This document shows, piece by piece, positions 1-6,394 of a stretch of DNA of 9,010 nt (positions are counted from its first letter, which is position 1; each line of letters starts with the position of its first letter). The position numbers were made by a program, and so were the translations under genes. The notes under the pieces are model-generated. The model was not told the origin of the DNA and made no database searches. It saw only the letters and a program-made list of their open reading frames with translations. Origin of the DNA: Saccharospirillum sp040881935 (GTDB lineage Bacteria; Pseudomonadota; Gammaproteobacteria; Pseudomonadales; Natronospirillaceae); assembly GCF_040881935.1 (NCBI RefSeq), contig NZ_JBBECH010000002.1, positions 1 to 9,010 on the forward strand, in the 5' to 3' direction.

Positions 1-145
1 TGCGATTGGAGTAGTATTTGCAATTGCGTTGGGTCAGTTGGACTGAGGCCGAAGTGTGGAGCGGGTCAACATGAAATTCAGGACGCATGACCCTCTGAGG
101 CTGAGGATGTTTTTCAACGAGGCTTGAAATCCATGCCGGCCACAA
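1..145. other. Left edge, no supported gene
   Basis: I see no gene that I can support here. It lies directly after the cation-transporter remnant on the minus strand and may contain more of that decayed gene's C-terminal part, but none of the three minus frames gives a stretch that I can align with confidence. All open frames here are short and look accidental. Confidence 0.4.
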
Positions 146-366
146 TCAGGTTTCCGGCGGCTTAGCGGCGCCGAAGCGCGGGCCCGCCTGTGTTTCACGC
201 CCGAGAAGCTGCGTCGCAAGAAGGCCGGCGAAGGCGAGGAGGAGATCGAGCATCGCGGCAGTATCCTCGAAGAGCACGGTGAATACCGTAGAACGATAGA
301 GAGACCAAGCACGATGTAGTTGACGAGGAAGTTCGTGACGGTTCCGCGCTCGATCAGGGTAATATG
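146..366 (-). pseudogene. Remnant of a cation diffusion facilitator (CDF) transporter
   Basis: CDF proteins are inner-membrane antiporters that export divalent metals such as Zn, Co or Fe. Two pieces of such a protein are visible in two different minus frames. The first, about 366 to 290, reads with VNYIVLGLS, which resembles the CDF segment before the fifth membrane helix. The second, about 298 to 146, reads with TVFTVLFEDTAAM followed by a hydrophobic run (LDLLLAFAGLLATQLLG), matching the usual TVFTVLFEDSAALLG helix. After it comes RETQAG and GAAKPPE, which look like the RETKGLLIGEAA region with roughly 25 residues missing between. A full CDF is about 300 residues, so the first four helices and the cytoplasmic domain are gone or unreadable. 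The frame change and internal loss make this a dead gene. The family call rests on remembered family sequence and no search was run. Confidence 0.6.
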
Positions 367-401
367 CCCCGCCGAACAGACAGGGCGGTCGGTTACCCGG
401 C

Positions 402-512
402 TTAGCTGTTTTGAGCAAGTGTATCGTTTGTCACGGTAATATCTGTGCTCATACCCGCTTGATAGTGGCCGGGAATGTTGCAGGCTGCTTCGACTTCAAT
501 GATCCGGTCCCC
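402..512 (-). pseudogene. C-terminal fragment of a cupredoxin (type 1 copper protein)
   Basis: The frame directly after the DUF302 stop (TAG then TGA at 518-513) reads IIEVEAACNIPGHYQAGM and continues about 15 more residues to a TAA at 404-402. The motif Cys-X2-Pro-Gly-His-X4-Met supplies three of the four type 1 copper ligands and is typical of the last strand of plastocyanin/azurin-like periplasmic copper proteins, which commonly read ACHxPGHYEAGM. The N-terminal part, including the signal peptide and the first His ligand, is absent, and there is no start codon before the motif. The fragment is therefore probably a deletion remnant fused behind the DUF302 gene. It sits among other copper or heavy-metal genes, which fits its original role. 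Confidence 0.6.
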
Positions 513-515
513 TCA

Positions 516-902
516 CTACACAGACAGAACTGCCTTGCTTAGCAGGTCCCGTACCAGGCTGGCAACTGCTTTCAGTTCATCGTTTTCAATGGCGCTCATT
601 GAGGCCACGGGGTCGATGGCGCTTACTTCGACGCCGTCTTCGACTGATCGAAGAATGACGTTACAGGGCAGCATAGCACCCGCGCGGGGCTCAATACTGA
701 TGGCTTCAAATGCCATCGTTGGGTTGCAGGCCCCGAGAATTCGATAGGGCGCCATCTCTTTATCCAGTTTCTTTTTCATGGTGGACTGGACATCAATTTC
801 TGTCAGTACGCCAAATCCCTGGTCTGCCAGGGCTTGACGGGTACGTGCGTCGACGGTATCGAAATCAGCGTTCTGTATAAGTCGGTTGATGGTGTAGTTC
901 AT
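516..902 (-). CDS. DUF302 family protein
   Basis: This is a 128-residue protein with no signal peptide or membrane helix, so it is probably cytoplasmic. The DUF302 domain covers about residues 30-100. It shows the family pattern of a Gly-Phe-Gly-Val-Leu-Thr-Glu-Ile strand (29-36), a Lys-rich segment (43-48), YRILGACNP (53-61), an EPRAG turn and LPCNV (78-82). Cysteines at 59 and 80 could bind metal or form a redox pair, but that is inference. The biochemical role of DUF302 is unknown. In proteobacteria it often lies near copper or other metal genes and sulphur-redox genes, which fits the neighbours here. The start at 902 has a GGAG about 11 bases upstream; the spacing is long but there is no better start. 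Family length is normal, so the gene looks intact. Confidence 0.85.
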   Translation of the reverse strand: MNYTINRLIQNADFDTVDARTRQALADQGFGVLTEIDVQSTMKKKLDKEMAPYRILGACNPTMAFEAISIEPRAGAMLPCNVILRSVEDGVEVSAIDPVASMSAIENDELKAVASLVRDLLSKAVLSV

Positions 903-991
903 CGTGTTTGTACTCCATTCAGGATTATCAGGTTGGTATGTGGGCCTGGATAGGAACCATGAAGTCCGATGGCGCTGGTTTAAAGGGTAAA

Positions 992-1117
992 TTAGAATAT
1001 TTCAATATTAACTGGGGTACCGGACAGCTCCGGGACTCTCTTCGCTTGGCTCGGTGGACCTAACTTTTGCGTTATACCAGCACCCGGCACTGCAGCTGTT
1101 AACCAACCTAATCTCAT
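992..1117 (-). CDS. Possible 41-aa small ORF, unrecognised
   Basis: This short open frame lies in the 274-bp gap between the ccdA-like remnant and the DUF302 gene. It starts MRLGWLTAAVPGAG and ends SGTPVNIEIF. A purine-rich AAGGGTAA lies about 5-12 bases before the ATG, which could serve as a ribosome site but is part of a small AAGGGT repeat. I do not recognise the sequence. It has no clear hydrophobic helix and could be an accidental frame or the tail of a deleted gene. It is listed because it is the only reasonable frame in the gap. Confidence 0.15.
   Translation of the reverse strand: MRLGWLTAAVPGAGITQKLGPPSQAKRVPELSGTPVNIEIF
996..1009. promoter_or_regulatory. AT-rich dyad, possible operator
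   Basis: AATATT-TC-AATATT is a perfect 6-bp inverted repeat about 94 bases before the DUF302 start. AT-rich dyads of this kind are used by ArsR/SmtB-type metal sensors, and the neighbouring genes are metal-related, but the sequence is short and AT-rich enough to arise by chance. No sensor gene is in the window. Confidence 0.15.
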
Positions 1118-1176
1118 TGCTTTACCCTTACCCTTATCCTGTTTCTGCTTTCACCGTTACCTTTCGCTAAACAACC

Positions 1177-1513
1177 TCAAACCAGTTCATCATCCATGGG
1201 CACGAACCCGGCCATGAACGCACCAAACAGGATCATGAGCTCCCCCGCCAATCCAGCCTTTTGCTGGTATTGGCGAAAGAATTGTCCCAGCGCGGTAGTG
1301 CCAGCGCCCAGGGCGACAAAAACGAGTGTGAAGCCCAGGATAAACATGGTGCTCAACACAAGCCGCCACAGGCGATCACCCTGACCGGCCTGGCCTCCTA
1401 TAAAGGACAGATAGCCAGACACCAGGCACCAGGGGCAGGGTGCAGGGTGAAAAGAATGACACCAAACCCCCAATGAAAGCGGTTAGTAGTCTAAGGCTCT
1501 CCAATCCGCTCAT
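1177..1513 (-). pseudogene. Broken ccdA-like cytochrome c biogenesis/thiol-transport protein
   Basis: CcdA/DsbD-type membrane proteins carry electrons across the inner membrane for cytochrome c maturation or copper-resistance proteins and are usually about 240 residues. Here the ATG at 1513-1511 overlaps the stop of the upstream gene (ATGA), a normal coupled start. The first frame reads LLTAFIGGLVSFFSPCTLPL and then VPG, the family's first helix with its conserved SPCxLPxxPG Cys motif. Then the frame is lost; the first-frame product would stop at 1376 after 45 residues. The -1/+2 frame resumes with GYLSFIGGQAG, then helix 2 (STMFILGFTLVFVALGAG) and TALGQFF, and stops at 1177 after helix 3 begins (MILFGAFMAGF). 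Removing one 7-mer at 1412-1432 restores PLVPGYLSFIGG. The second half, with the second Cys motif, is missing. Two independent lesions make this a pseudogene. Confidence 0.75.
1412..1432 (-). repeat. Three tandem imperfect 7-mers that shift the ccdA-like frame
   Basis: Read on the minus strand this stretch is CTGGTGC, CTGGTGT, CTGGCTA. Two units would give the family's expected PLVPGYL; three units put the gene out of frame. Strand slippage copying one 7-mer is the simplest explanation. Confidence 0.6.
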
Positions 1514-1722
1514 GGGTGAGAATGATTATTGTTGCCGTCGGGTGGTTCGCTGAACGCGAGAAAGTACAGCAACCCCAGGTTCAGTATGGGAACCAGTGCC
1601 AGTACACTGAGAATGCCTGGGAATCCAAGCTTTTCGCAGATTCGCCATAATGGTATGACCACCAGTGCAGCGACCAAAGGCCACCAGAACAAGTGCAAGC
1701 CCCAACTCATATCCATCATCAT
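1510..1722 (-). CDS. Small two-helix membrane protein with His-containing tail
   Basis: This is a 70-residue protein of unknown function. Two hydrophobic helices are clear, about residues 8-25 (LHLFWWPLVAALVVIPLW) and 36-57, joined by a short basic loop RICEKLGFPG, with a polar tail that ends GNNNHSHP. Small proteins of this look (M-x-W-G-W/L-H-L-x-W-W-P at the start) occur in proteobacterial metal-resistance clusters; I recognise the type but not a named family. The tail His residues could touch metal, which is inference. The ribosome site GGGAGA lies 7 bases before the ATG at 1722 and fixes the start. Its stop overlaps the start of the ccdA-like gene by ATGA, so the two were one operon. It looks intact, unlike its downstream partner. 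Confidence 0.65.
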   Translation of the reverse strand: MMMDMSWGLHLFWWPLVAALVVIPLWRICEKLGFPGILSVLALVPILNLGLLYFLAFSEPPDGNNNHSHP

Positions 1723-2280
1723 TTTGAATTCTCCCGGGTCAATTTAAGAAATTGCGTGGATGTATGGGATAGCTCAGTTTGAGAACTCTCATCCTACGCG
1801 TTCTACTCCAATTCGAAATAAAGTGTCGTTCAAGCAATCAATTCACAGCCGATAATTCGTCATGTGGTGAGATCAGAAGGCAGTAGTTTAGCTTCTTTTC
1901 TGAACGTAACGATAATTAAACGATTGAGGATCAGAGACTGGGTGGGCGATCGAGAGAGCTATGATAGCCCGAGTGGAGGGAATGATTGAGCGGTTGTGTA
2001 TAGCGCTCAGTTTCCTGTGGCGCACTTTCGACCACACTTGTAGTGACCTGCGCTAATAGAGGTAAAAACAAGGATGTATCTAAGCGTGAAGGTCGTCATC
2101 GCGGGCGTCGCTAGCTTGAACGAACAGAGAGGATACTCGTGGGGCAACCGAATTTTCAGTCGAAGACATCTTTTTTACCAGTAGAGTCAGCCGATGATTG
2201 GACGCTACTTACTGAGCGATCTGATACTTCGAAACCCTACTGTCTGGAACATCCGTGTCCCGTTAGCCCCATGTTAACGG
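1723..2280. other. 558-bp gap with no recognised gene
   Basis: All frames are short and none shows a domain I know. The longest, about 2139-2357 on the plus strand, runs into the HupE gene on the opposite strand and has no family look. Small inverted repeats are present: TGAGA-AC-TCTCA at 1780-1791, which lies where an operator for the 70-aa gene could be, TGAGCG/CGCTCA at 1987-2009 with an 11-base loop, and CCGTTA/TAACGG at about 2260-2278, just after the HupE stop on its own strand but without a T-run. None is strong enough to name. The stretch could be debris from lost members of the metal cluster. Confidence 0.4.
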
Positions 2281-3420
2281 CTAGACTCCGTAAACAGTTC
2301 GTTCGAATACCCACCAGCCTGCCATCAAGGCTATCGCGATGGATGCCGGGTTCGTGATGTAGCTCCGGTACCAGTCCTTGTTCCTGAACCAGACGCCTAC
2401 AGCCATAAAGCACAGGGCAATAACGGTCAACTGTCCGAGCTCAACCCCGATGTTGAAGCCGATCAGACCTGTAATAAAGTGATTTGGGCTTAACCCTATT
2501 TCCGTCAGAACGCTGGCAAAGCCGAGGCCATGCAATAGGCCAAATCCAAAAATAACCGCAGGTCGCCATTTGCTAAGATTGCGTGACCAAAGATTTTCGA
2601 CGCAAACGTAGACAATAGAAAGCGCGATTAATGGCTCCACAACAGCCGCTGGTATTGTCACGATACCCAGCATACCCAGAGCGAGCGTTACCGTATGCGC
2701 CAGGGTGAAGCTGCTTACTTGCCATAACAAAGGCTTTAATTTTGAGCTGAGCAGAAACAAGCCGACCACGAACAAGATGTGATCGAGCCCTTTAGGCAAG
2801 ATGTGTTCGAAGCCAATAACAATGTAGTTTGAAAATATTGAAAAACCGCTTTGTTTTACGGCCCCGGTGATATCAAAGGACCCTGTGGCCACACCGGGCT
2901 GAAGATACTCTGTATAGATTTCCTCTCCGGCTGCGGAACTGACCCGCAGAGCTGACCCGCCAAACTGTTCATCCCATTGCCAGTCCAGGCTTGAACTGCC
3001 GACTGGCAACGTGCCGGTAAAGGTAATGACAGCATCTCTGGCAAGGTCCAGATCCGGCTCAGTGGTTAGGGTAAGGCTCGGTTCAGGCAGGTTGACATCG
3101 ATGCCATCAGCTTGGAAGTGGATGCCGTTTATCAGCTCGGGGGCAAACGCCTCGAAAACAGGTGTCAGCTCTTGCTCGGACATGGCCCGATATCGATCGT
3201 ATTCAGCGGCCTGGGGCGCGTCATTGGTGTCGGTAACGTCCGGTCCGATCCCCGCCAGGTAGGTCTCAACGCTGGTTTGAATGTCTATCCTGTAGGTTCC
3301 GTTCTCTTCGAGAGACAGATCGATGATGGCCGGTCGAATTTCATGAGCCGTTGAGGCTGTGCTCAGGGCCAGCAAAACAACAAAAAGGCCAGCAAGGGCC
3401 TGCTTGGTGGTAGAAATCAT
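2281..3420 (-). CDS. HupE/UreJ family membrane protein, candidate metal permease
   Basis: A 379-residue inner-membrane protein. Residues 1-25 form a signal peptide (hydrophobic GLFVVLLALS, likely cut after STASTA before HEIRP). A periplasmic domain of about 165 residues follows, rich in Asp/Glu. From about residue 195 come six to seven hydrophobic helices of the HupE/UreJ_2 type, with the family marks GFEHILPKGLDHILF (203-217), FTLAHTVTL (238-246), a Glu in the YVCVENLW helix (275), FGLLHGLGFA (293-302) and NIGVELGQ (323-330). The His residues at 206, 214, 242 and 297 and Glu 275 and 327 are candidate metal ligands. HupE and UreJ relatives are nickel or cobalt permeases; this long form with a leader domain is common without hydrogenase or urease, and its substrate is not known. 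No hydrogenase or urease gene is seen here. The ribosome site is weak (GGA about 11 bases upstream). It may be its own unit. Confidence 0.8.
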   Translation of the reverse strand: MISTTKQALAGLFVVLLALSTASTAHEIRPAIIDLSLEENGTYRIDIQTSVETYLAGIGPDVTDTNDAPQAAEYDRYRAMSEQELTPVFEAFAPELINGIHFQADGIDVNLPEPSLTLTTEPDLDLARDAVITFTGTLPVGSSSLDWQWDEQFGGSALRVSSAAGEEIYTEYLQPGVATGSFDITGAVKQSGFSIFSNYIVIGFEHILPKGLDHILFVVGLFLLSSKLKPLLWQVSSFTLAHTVTLALGMLGIVTIPAAVVEPLIALSIVYVCVENLWSRNLSKWRPAVIFGFGLLHGLGFASVLTEIGLSPNHFITGLIGFNIGVELGQLTVIALCFMAVGVWFRNKDWYRSYITNPASIAIALMAGWWVFERTVYGV

Positions 3421-3590
3421 GTGTTAGAGTCCATTGCAGTTATTATTTGAGCGCTATATGACCAGCGTTAACGGAAATATGCTGTTCACGAGCCAGTGTA
3501 TACGAAGCAAAATGGACTGCCGATGCATTTATTGGGCACTTAAGGGTGGGATGCTGATCCAAGTTGGTTGTCAGCAGCCCGGATGAGGCG

Positions 3591-3608
3591 GATCACTTCC
3601 CTGTGATC
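3591..3608 (-). terminator. Hairpin after aceA, weak terminator candidate
   Basis: GATCAC, a six-base loop and GTGATC form a perfect 6-bp stem 16 bases after the aceA stop. There is no U-run after it, so it is either a poor intrinsic terminator, an mRNA 3' end protector, or chance. Confidence 0.3.
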
Positions 3609-3623
3609 ACGGGGGTTTGCGGA

Positions 3624-4958
3624 TCAGGCGAACTGCTCTTCCTCAGTTGAACCGGTCAGAGCGGTAACGGACGAGGTGCCGCCCTGAATAACCGTGGTCA
3701 TGTCGTCGAAGTAGCCGGTACCGACTTCCTGCTGGTGTGCCACAAAGGTGTAGCCCTTGTCGGCGTCTTTGAATTCCTGCTCCTGCAGTTCAACGTAGGC
3801 CGACATGTCCTTGCGGGCATAGGCGTGGGCCAGGTTGAACATGCCGTGCCACATATTGTGAATACCGGCCAGCGTAATGAACTGGAACTTGTAGCCCATG
3901 GCCGACAGTTCAGTCTGGAACTTGGCGATGGTCGCGTCGTCCAGGTTCTTGCGCCAGTTGAACGAAGGTGAACAGTTATAGGCCAGCAACTGGTCCGGAA
4001 ACTCCTTGCGGATGGCTTCGGCGAACTTGCGCGCTTCATCCAGATCTGGTTTGGCGGTTTCACACCACAAGAGGTCAGCATAGGGGGCGTAGGCCAGGCC
4101 GCGTGAGATGGCCTGATCAATCCCGGCTTTAACCCGGTAGAAACCTTCGTTCGTGCGATCACCGATGATGAAGGGAGCATCGTAGGGGTCGCAGTCGGAG
4201 GTGATCAGGTCGGCCGCGTTGGCGTCAGTCCGGGCCAGCAGAATGGTCGGCACGCCTTCAACGTCGGCCGCCAGGCGCGCTGCGGCGAGTTTTTGCACGG
4301 CTTCCTGAGTCGGTACCAGTACCTTGCCACCCATGTGACCGCATTTCTTGACCGAAGCAAGTTGGTCTTCGAAATGCACCCCGGAGGCGCCAGCGCGAAT
4401 CATGTTTTTCATCAGTTCATAGGCGTTCAGAACTCCACCGAAACCGGCTTCGGCATCGGCCACGATGGGCGCGAAGTAGTCGATATAGCCTTCATCACCC
4501 GGGTTCTTGCCGGTTTTCCACTGAATCTGGTCGGCGCGCTCAAATGCATTGTTGATGCGGCGGACGACAGTGGGCACCGAATCGACCGAGTACAGTGACT
4601 GATCCGGGTACATGGTTTCAGAGGAGTTGGCATCGGCGGCGACCTGCCAGCCCGACAGGTAAATGGCCTGAATGCCGGCTTTTACCTGTTGCACCGCCTG
4701 GCCACCGGTCAGGGCGCCCATGGCGTTAACGAAGTCTTTTTCCGGGCGAAAGGCCGGACGGCCGCCCTCGTTAATCAGTTGCCAGAGTTTCTCGGCACCG
4801 CGAGTGGCCACCGTGTTGTCACGCTTCAGCGAACCGCGCAGACGCACCACGTCTTCAGCGCTGTAGGTGCGCTTTACGTTCTGCCAGCGTGGGTTGATGT
4901 CCCAGTCTTTCTGGATGGCTTCGATCTCGGCTTGGCGGCTGTAGTTTCCAGTGGTCAT
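3624..4958 (-). CDS. aceA: Isocitrate lyase
   Basis: Isocitrate lyase splits isocitrate into glyoxylate and succinate, the first step of the glyoxylate shunt, in the cytoplasm as a Mg-dependent tetramer. The 444-residue product matches the E. coli AceA type (434 residues) along its length. Visible marks are PRW and YSAEDVVRLRGS near the N-terminus, GALTGGQAVQQ, SGWQVAADAN, MYPDQSLY, the metal and substrate region PIVADAEAGFGG, the catalytic loop KKCGHMGGK with the active Cys at 206, ARTDA, the NCSPSFNW motif, and the C-terminal GTGYFD and GGTSSVTALTGSTEEEQF that closes the active site. The start at 4958 has GAGAGG 9 bases upstream. It is divergent from the LysR-type gene with 227 bp between, and a LysR box lies at the usual distance from its likely promoter. 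No lesion is seen. Confidence 0.98.
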   Translation of the reverse strand: MTTGNYSRQAEIEAIQKDWDINPRWQNVKRTYSAEDVVRLRGSLKRDNTVATRGAEKLWQLINEGGRPAFRPEKDFVNAMGALTGGQAVQQVKAGIQAIYLSGWQVAADANSSETMYPDQSLYSVDSVPTVVRRINNAFERADQIQWKTGKNPGDEGYIDYFAPIVADAEAGFGGVLNAYELMKNMIRAGASGVHFEDQLASVKKCGHMGGKVLVPTQEAVQKLAAARLAADVEGVPTILLARTDANAADLITSDCDPYDAPFIIGDRTNEGFYRVKAGIDQAISRGLAYAPYADLLWCETAKPDLDEARKFAEAIRKEFPDQLLAYNCSPSFNWRKNLDDATIAKFQTELSAMGYKFQFITLAGIHNMWHGMFNLAHAYARKDMSAYVELQEQEFKDADKGYTFVAHQQEVGTGYFDDMTTVIQGGTSSVTALTGSTEEEQFA

Positions 4959-5057
4959 GGTTGTGCCCTCTCGGCGTTGCGGTCTAGTTGTAGTGAGTTA
5001 TTGTGTGATCGTTGTTTTTGCAGCAACGGTGTGTCTCTGCAGCGACCTTGACTTCAC

Positions 5058-5085
5058 ATTAGAATCGCCAGTCTGATTTGGCCAA
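5058..5085 (-). promoter_or_regulatory. Possible sigma-70 promoter of aceA
   Basis: On the minus strand TTGGCC (5085-5080) is followed after 16 bases by TCTAAT (5063-5058), one change from TATAAT. Transcription would start near 5051, leaving about a 90-base leader before the aceA ATG. It is a prediction from sequence alone. Confidence 0.4.
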
Positions 5086-5106
5086 TTTATAGTTATTATT
5101 TTCAGT

Positions 5107-5121
5107 ATTCACGGGGTGAAT
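5107..5121. promoter_or_regulatory. LysR-type operator between aceA and the regulator gene
   Basis: ATTCAC-GGG-GTGAAT is a perfect dyad that contains a T-N11-A LysR box. Its centre is about 63 bases before the predicted aceA transcription start, the classic place (-65) for the recognition site of an activator of this family. It also covers the position of the -35 element of the regulator gene, so the same binding could repress the regulator. The half site ATTCA/TGAAT with a five-base gap recurs at 6395-6409 before glcB. Confidence 0.5.
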
Positions 5122-5138
5122 GATGGGGGTGCCTTGAG

Positions 5139-5144
5139 TATAAT
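5139..5144 (+). promoter_or_regulatory. Possible -10 box of the LysR-type gene
   Basis: A perfect TATAAT lies 42 bases before the regulator start codon. The matching -35 position (about 5116-5121, GTGAAT) is poor and is part of the dyad at 5107-5121, consistent with a self-controlled promoter. Confidence 0.4.
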
Positions 5145-5185
5145 CCGGTTCTGAACCGTGACCCTTTCAGAAACAGGAGAGACAG

Positions 5186-6136
5186 ATGCAACTAAGTCGC
5201 ATCGACATGAACTTGCTGGTGTATCTGGACGTGTTGCTGCGCGAGCGCAGTGTCACCCGGGCCGCCGATAAACTCGGCATCAGCCAGCCGGCAATGAGCA
5301 ACGGCCTGCGCCGCCTGCGAACCCTCTTTGACGACCCCTTGCTGATCCGCACCAGCGAAGGCATGACCCCAACCGAGCGCGCCCAACAGCTCGAGCCCAT
5401 GCTGCGCACCGTGCTGCAGGATATTGAGCGAGCCATTCAGCCCCGTTCCGATTTCGATGCCGAAAACAGCCAGCGGGTGTTCCGCATCATGGTCAGCGAT
5501 TACGCCGAATCGACCCTGGTACCGCCGCTGTTGCGGCGTTTGCGCGAAGAAGCGCCGAACGTCATTCTGGATCTGATGACCCCCAGTGACGTCAGCTTTC
5601 TGGATGTGGAGCAGGGTAAGGTCGACATGGTCATCAACCGCTTTGACGACATTCCCCAGTCGTTCCACCAGACCATCGTCTGGCGCGATGAGTTCTGTTG
5701 CATGGTCAGTTCAGAGAACCCCATTCTCGACAACTTCAGTCTGAAGAACTACCTTCAGGCCCAGCATGTCTGGGTCAGCAAGACAGGTTATGGTGTCGGG
5801 GTGGGGGTCGATCCGGCCGATGTGCAGCGTCTGGGCTGGGTCGATGAAGTGTTGGGTCAGCTTGGTAGCAAGCGCAACATCACCGTCTTCACCCGTCACT
5901 ATCAGGCCGCTATGCTTTTGGCAGAGCAAAACGACCTGGTAGTGACGTTACCCGCCCGGGCCGCTCTGCTGCAGGCGCACAATGATCGTCTGCGGGTGAT
6001 GGCGCCTCCCTTTGTGATACCCGGTATCCAGCTCAAACTGGTGTGGAGCCCGCTGTTGCACCACGACCCGGCCCACCGCTGGATGCGGCGTCTCATAAAC
6101 GAGGTGGCAGAGCGGGTTCCAAGCCCCGAGTTTTAA
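5186..6136 (+). CDS. LysR-type transcriptional regulator of the glyoxylate shunt genes
   Basis: A 316-residue regulator of usual family length. Residues 1-62 are the winged helix-turn-helix: RIDMNLLVYLDVLLRERSVT, then AADKLGISQPAMSNGLRRLR with the recognition helix at about 33-45, and DDPLLIRTSEGMTPTERA. A linker helix follows, then from about residue 95 a type 2 periplasmic-binding-like effector domain (FRIMVSDYAESTLVPPLLRR, DMVINRF, WVSKTGYGVGVGVDPADVQR). The opening RIDMNLL and the effector domain recall the NodD/NahR-like branch. The effector is unknown; glyoxylate or acetate-derived compounds would fit the place. A strong AGGAG lies 6 bases before the ATG. It is divergent from aceA and 357 bp before glcB, same strand. 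Shared dyads in both intergenic regions suggest that it controls both enzymes and itself. Regulation of aceA and glcB is inferred, not shown. Confidence 0.9.
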   Translation: MQLSRIDMNLLVYLDVLLRERSVTRAADKLGISQPAMSNGLRRLRTLFDDPLLIRTSEGMTPTERAQQLEPMLRTVLQDIERAIQPRSDFDAENSQRVFRIMVSDYAESTLVPPLLRRLREEAPNVILDLMTPSDVSFLDVEQGKVDMVINRFDDIPQSFHQTIVWRDEFCCMVSSENPILDNFSLKNYLQAQHVWVSKTGYGVGVGVDPADVQRLGWVDEVLGQLGSKRNITVFTRHYQAAMLLAEQNDLVVTLPARAALLQAHNDRLRVMAPPFVIPGIQLKLVWSPLLHHDPAHRWMRRLINEVAERVPSPEF

Positions 6137-6157
6137 TGGCAAGGTCAGGGTTAAAAC

Positions 6158-6346
6158 TCACGTTTCGGAGTTCGGTTTTGCTATGTTGCCAGCAGTCCGT
6201 GCCAGGCACCGGGTTTACTTGTCCGGGGTCGGCGTAAACCCGTCCATGGGGCCTAGACTGAAGCATCCATGCTTCAGACTTCCCCGGACAAGCAAACCCG
6301 GTACCTGACACTCAGGTTATTGCAAACGTCGAACTCCGAAACGTGA
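6158..6346. repeat. Outer 17-bp inverted repeat enclosing the first 113-bp element
   Basis: TCACGTTTCGGAGTTCG at 6158-6174 is repeated in perfect reverse complement at 6330-6346, 155 bases apart. The 113-bp element lies between them and shares nearly the same centre (6252 against 6255). Without the element the arms would make a 17-bp hairpin with a loop of about 42 bases after the regulator stop. The arms do not look like a terminator, for there is no T-run. Confidence 0.75.
6199..6311 (+). repeat. 113-bp palindromic intergenic element, copy 1
   Basis: It begins GTGCCAGGCACCGGG and ends with a paired CAC. The two 30-base arms (6199-6228 and 6282-6311) are complementary except at three places. 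The 53-base centre holds TCGGCGTAAACCCGTCCATG, GGGCCTAG and an inner hairpin CTGAAGCAT-CC-ATGCTTCAG. The inner GGGT/ACCC pair could form one more small arm, so the folded form would be a long stem with two or three side hairpins. Copy 2 after glcB has the same length and layout. It is of the ERIC/REP class by size and place, but I do not know a name for it. There is no reading frame that looks real in it. Confidence 0.8.
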
Positions 6347-6371
6347 CTTAAAAGGCCAGATAGAACACGGA

Positions 6372-6386
6372 ACATTCCAGGAATGT
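6372..6386. promoter_or_regulatory. 15-bp palindrome before glcB
   Basis: ACATTCC-A-GGAATGT is a perfect 7-1-7 dyad, 108 bases before the glcB start. Its centre is 23 bases, about two helix turns, from the LysR-box dyad at 6395-6409, and its half site ATTC/GAAT is shared with that dyad. It could be a second contact site for the same regulator or the site of another one. Confidence 0.4.
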
Positions 6387-6394
6387 GAAATGGC

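Noticed and set aside
1056..1080. Integron attC-like words, ACCTAAC and GCGTTATA
   Set aside because: No complementary partner boxes or long hairpin, no cassette and no integrase in the window.
1763..1823. tRNA-like words: TAGCTCAGTTTGAGA and, 42 bases on, ATTCGAAAT
   Set aside because: The words recall the A and B boxes of a tRNA, but the acceptor, anticodon and T stems do not pair, and the D loop would be only five bases.
2139..2357. 72-codon plus-strand frame at the HupE 3' end
   Set aside because: It overlaps the opposite-strand HupE gene, has no clear ribosome site and no recognisable motif.
4689..5051. 120-codon plus-strand frame over the aceA start
   Set aside because: It is antisense to aceA and crosses the aceA promoter region; the translated sequence has no family marks.
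6093..6311. 72-codon minus-strand frame over the regulator end and the palindromic element
   Set aside because: It arises from the repeat and the antisense of the regulator gene; similar pieces occur only because the repeat is palindromic.
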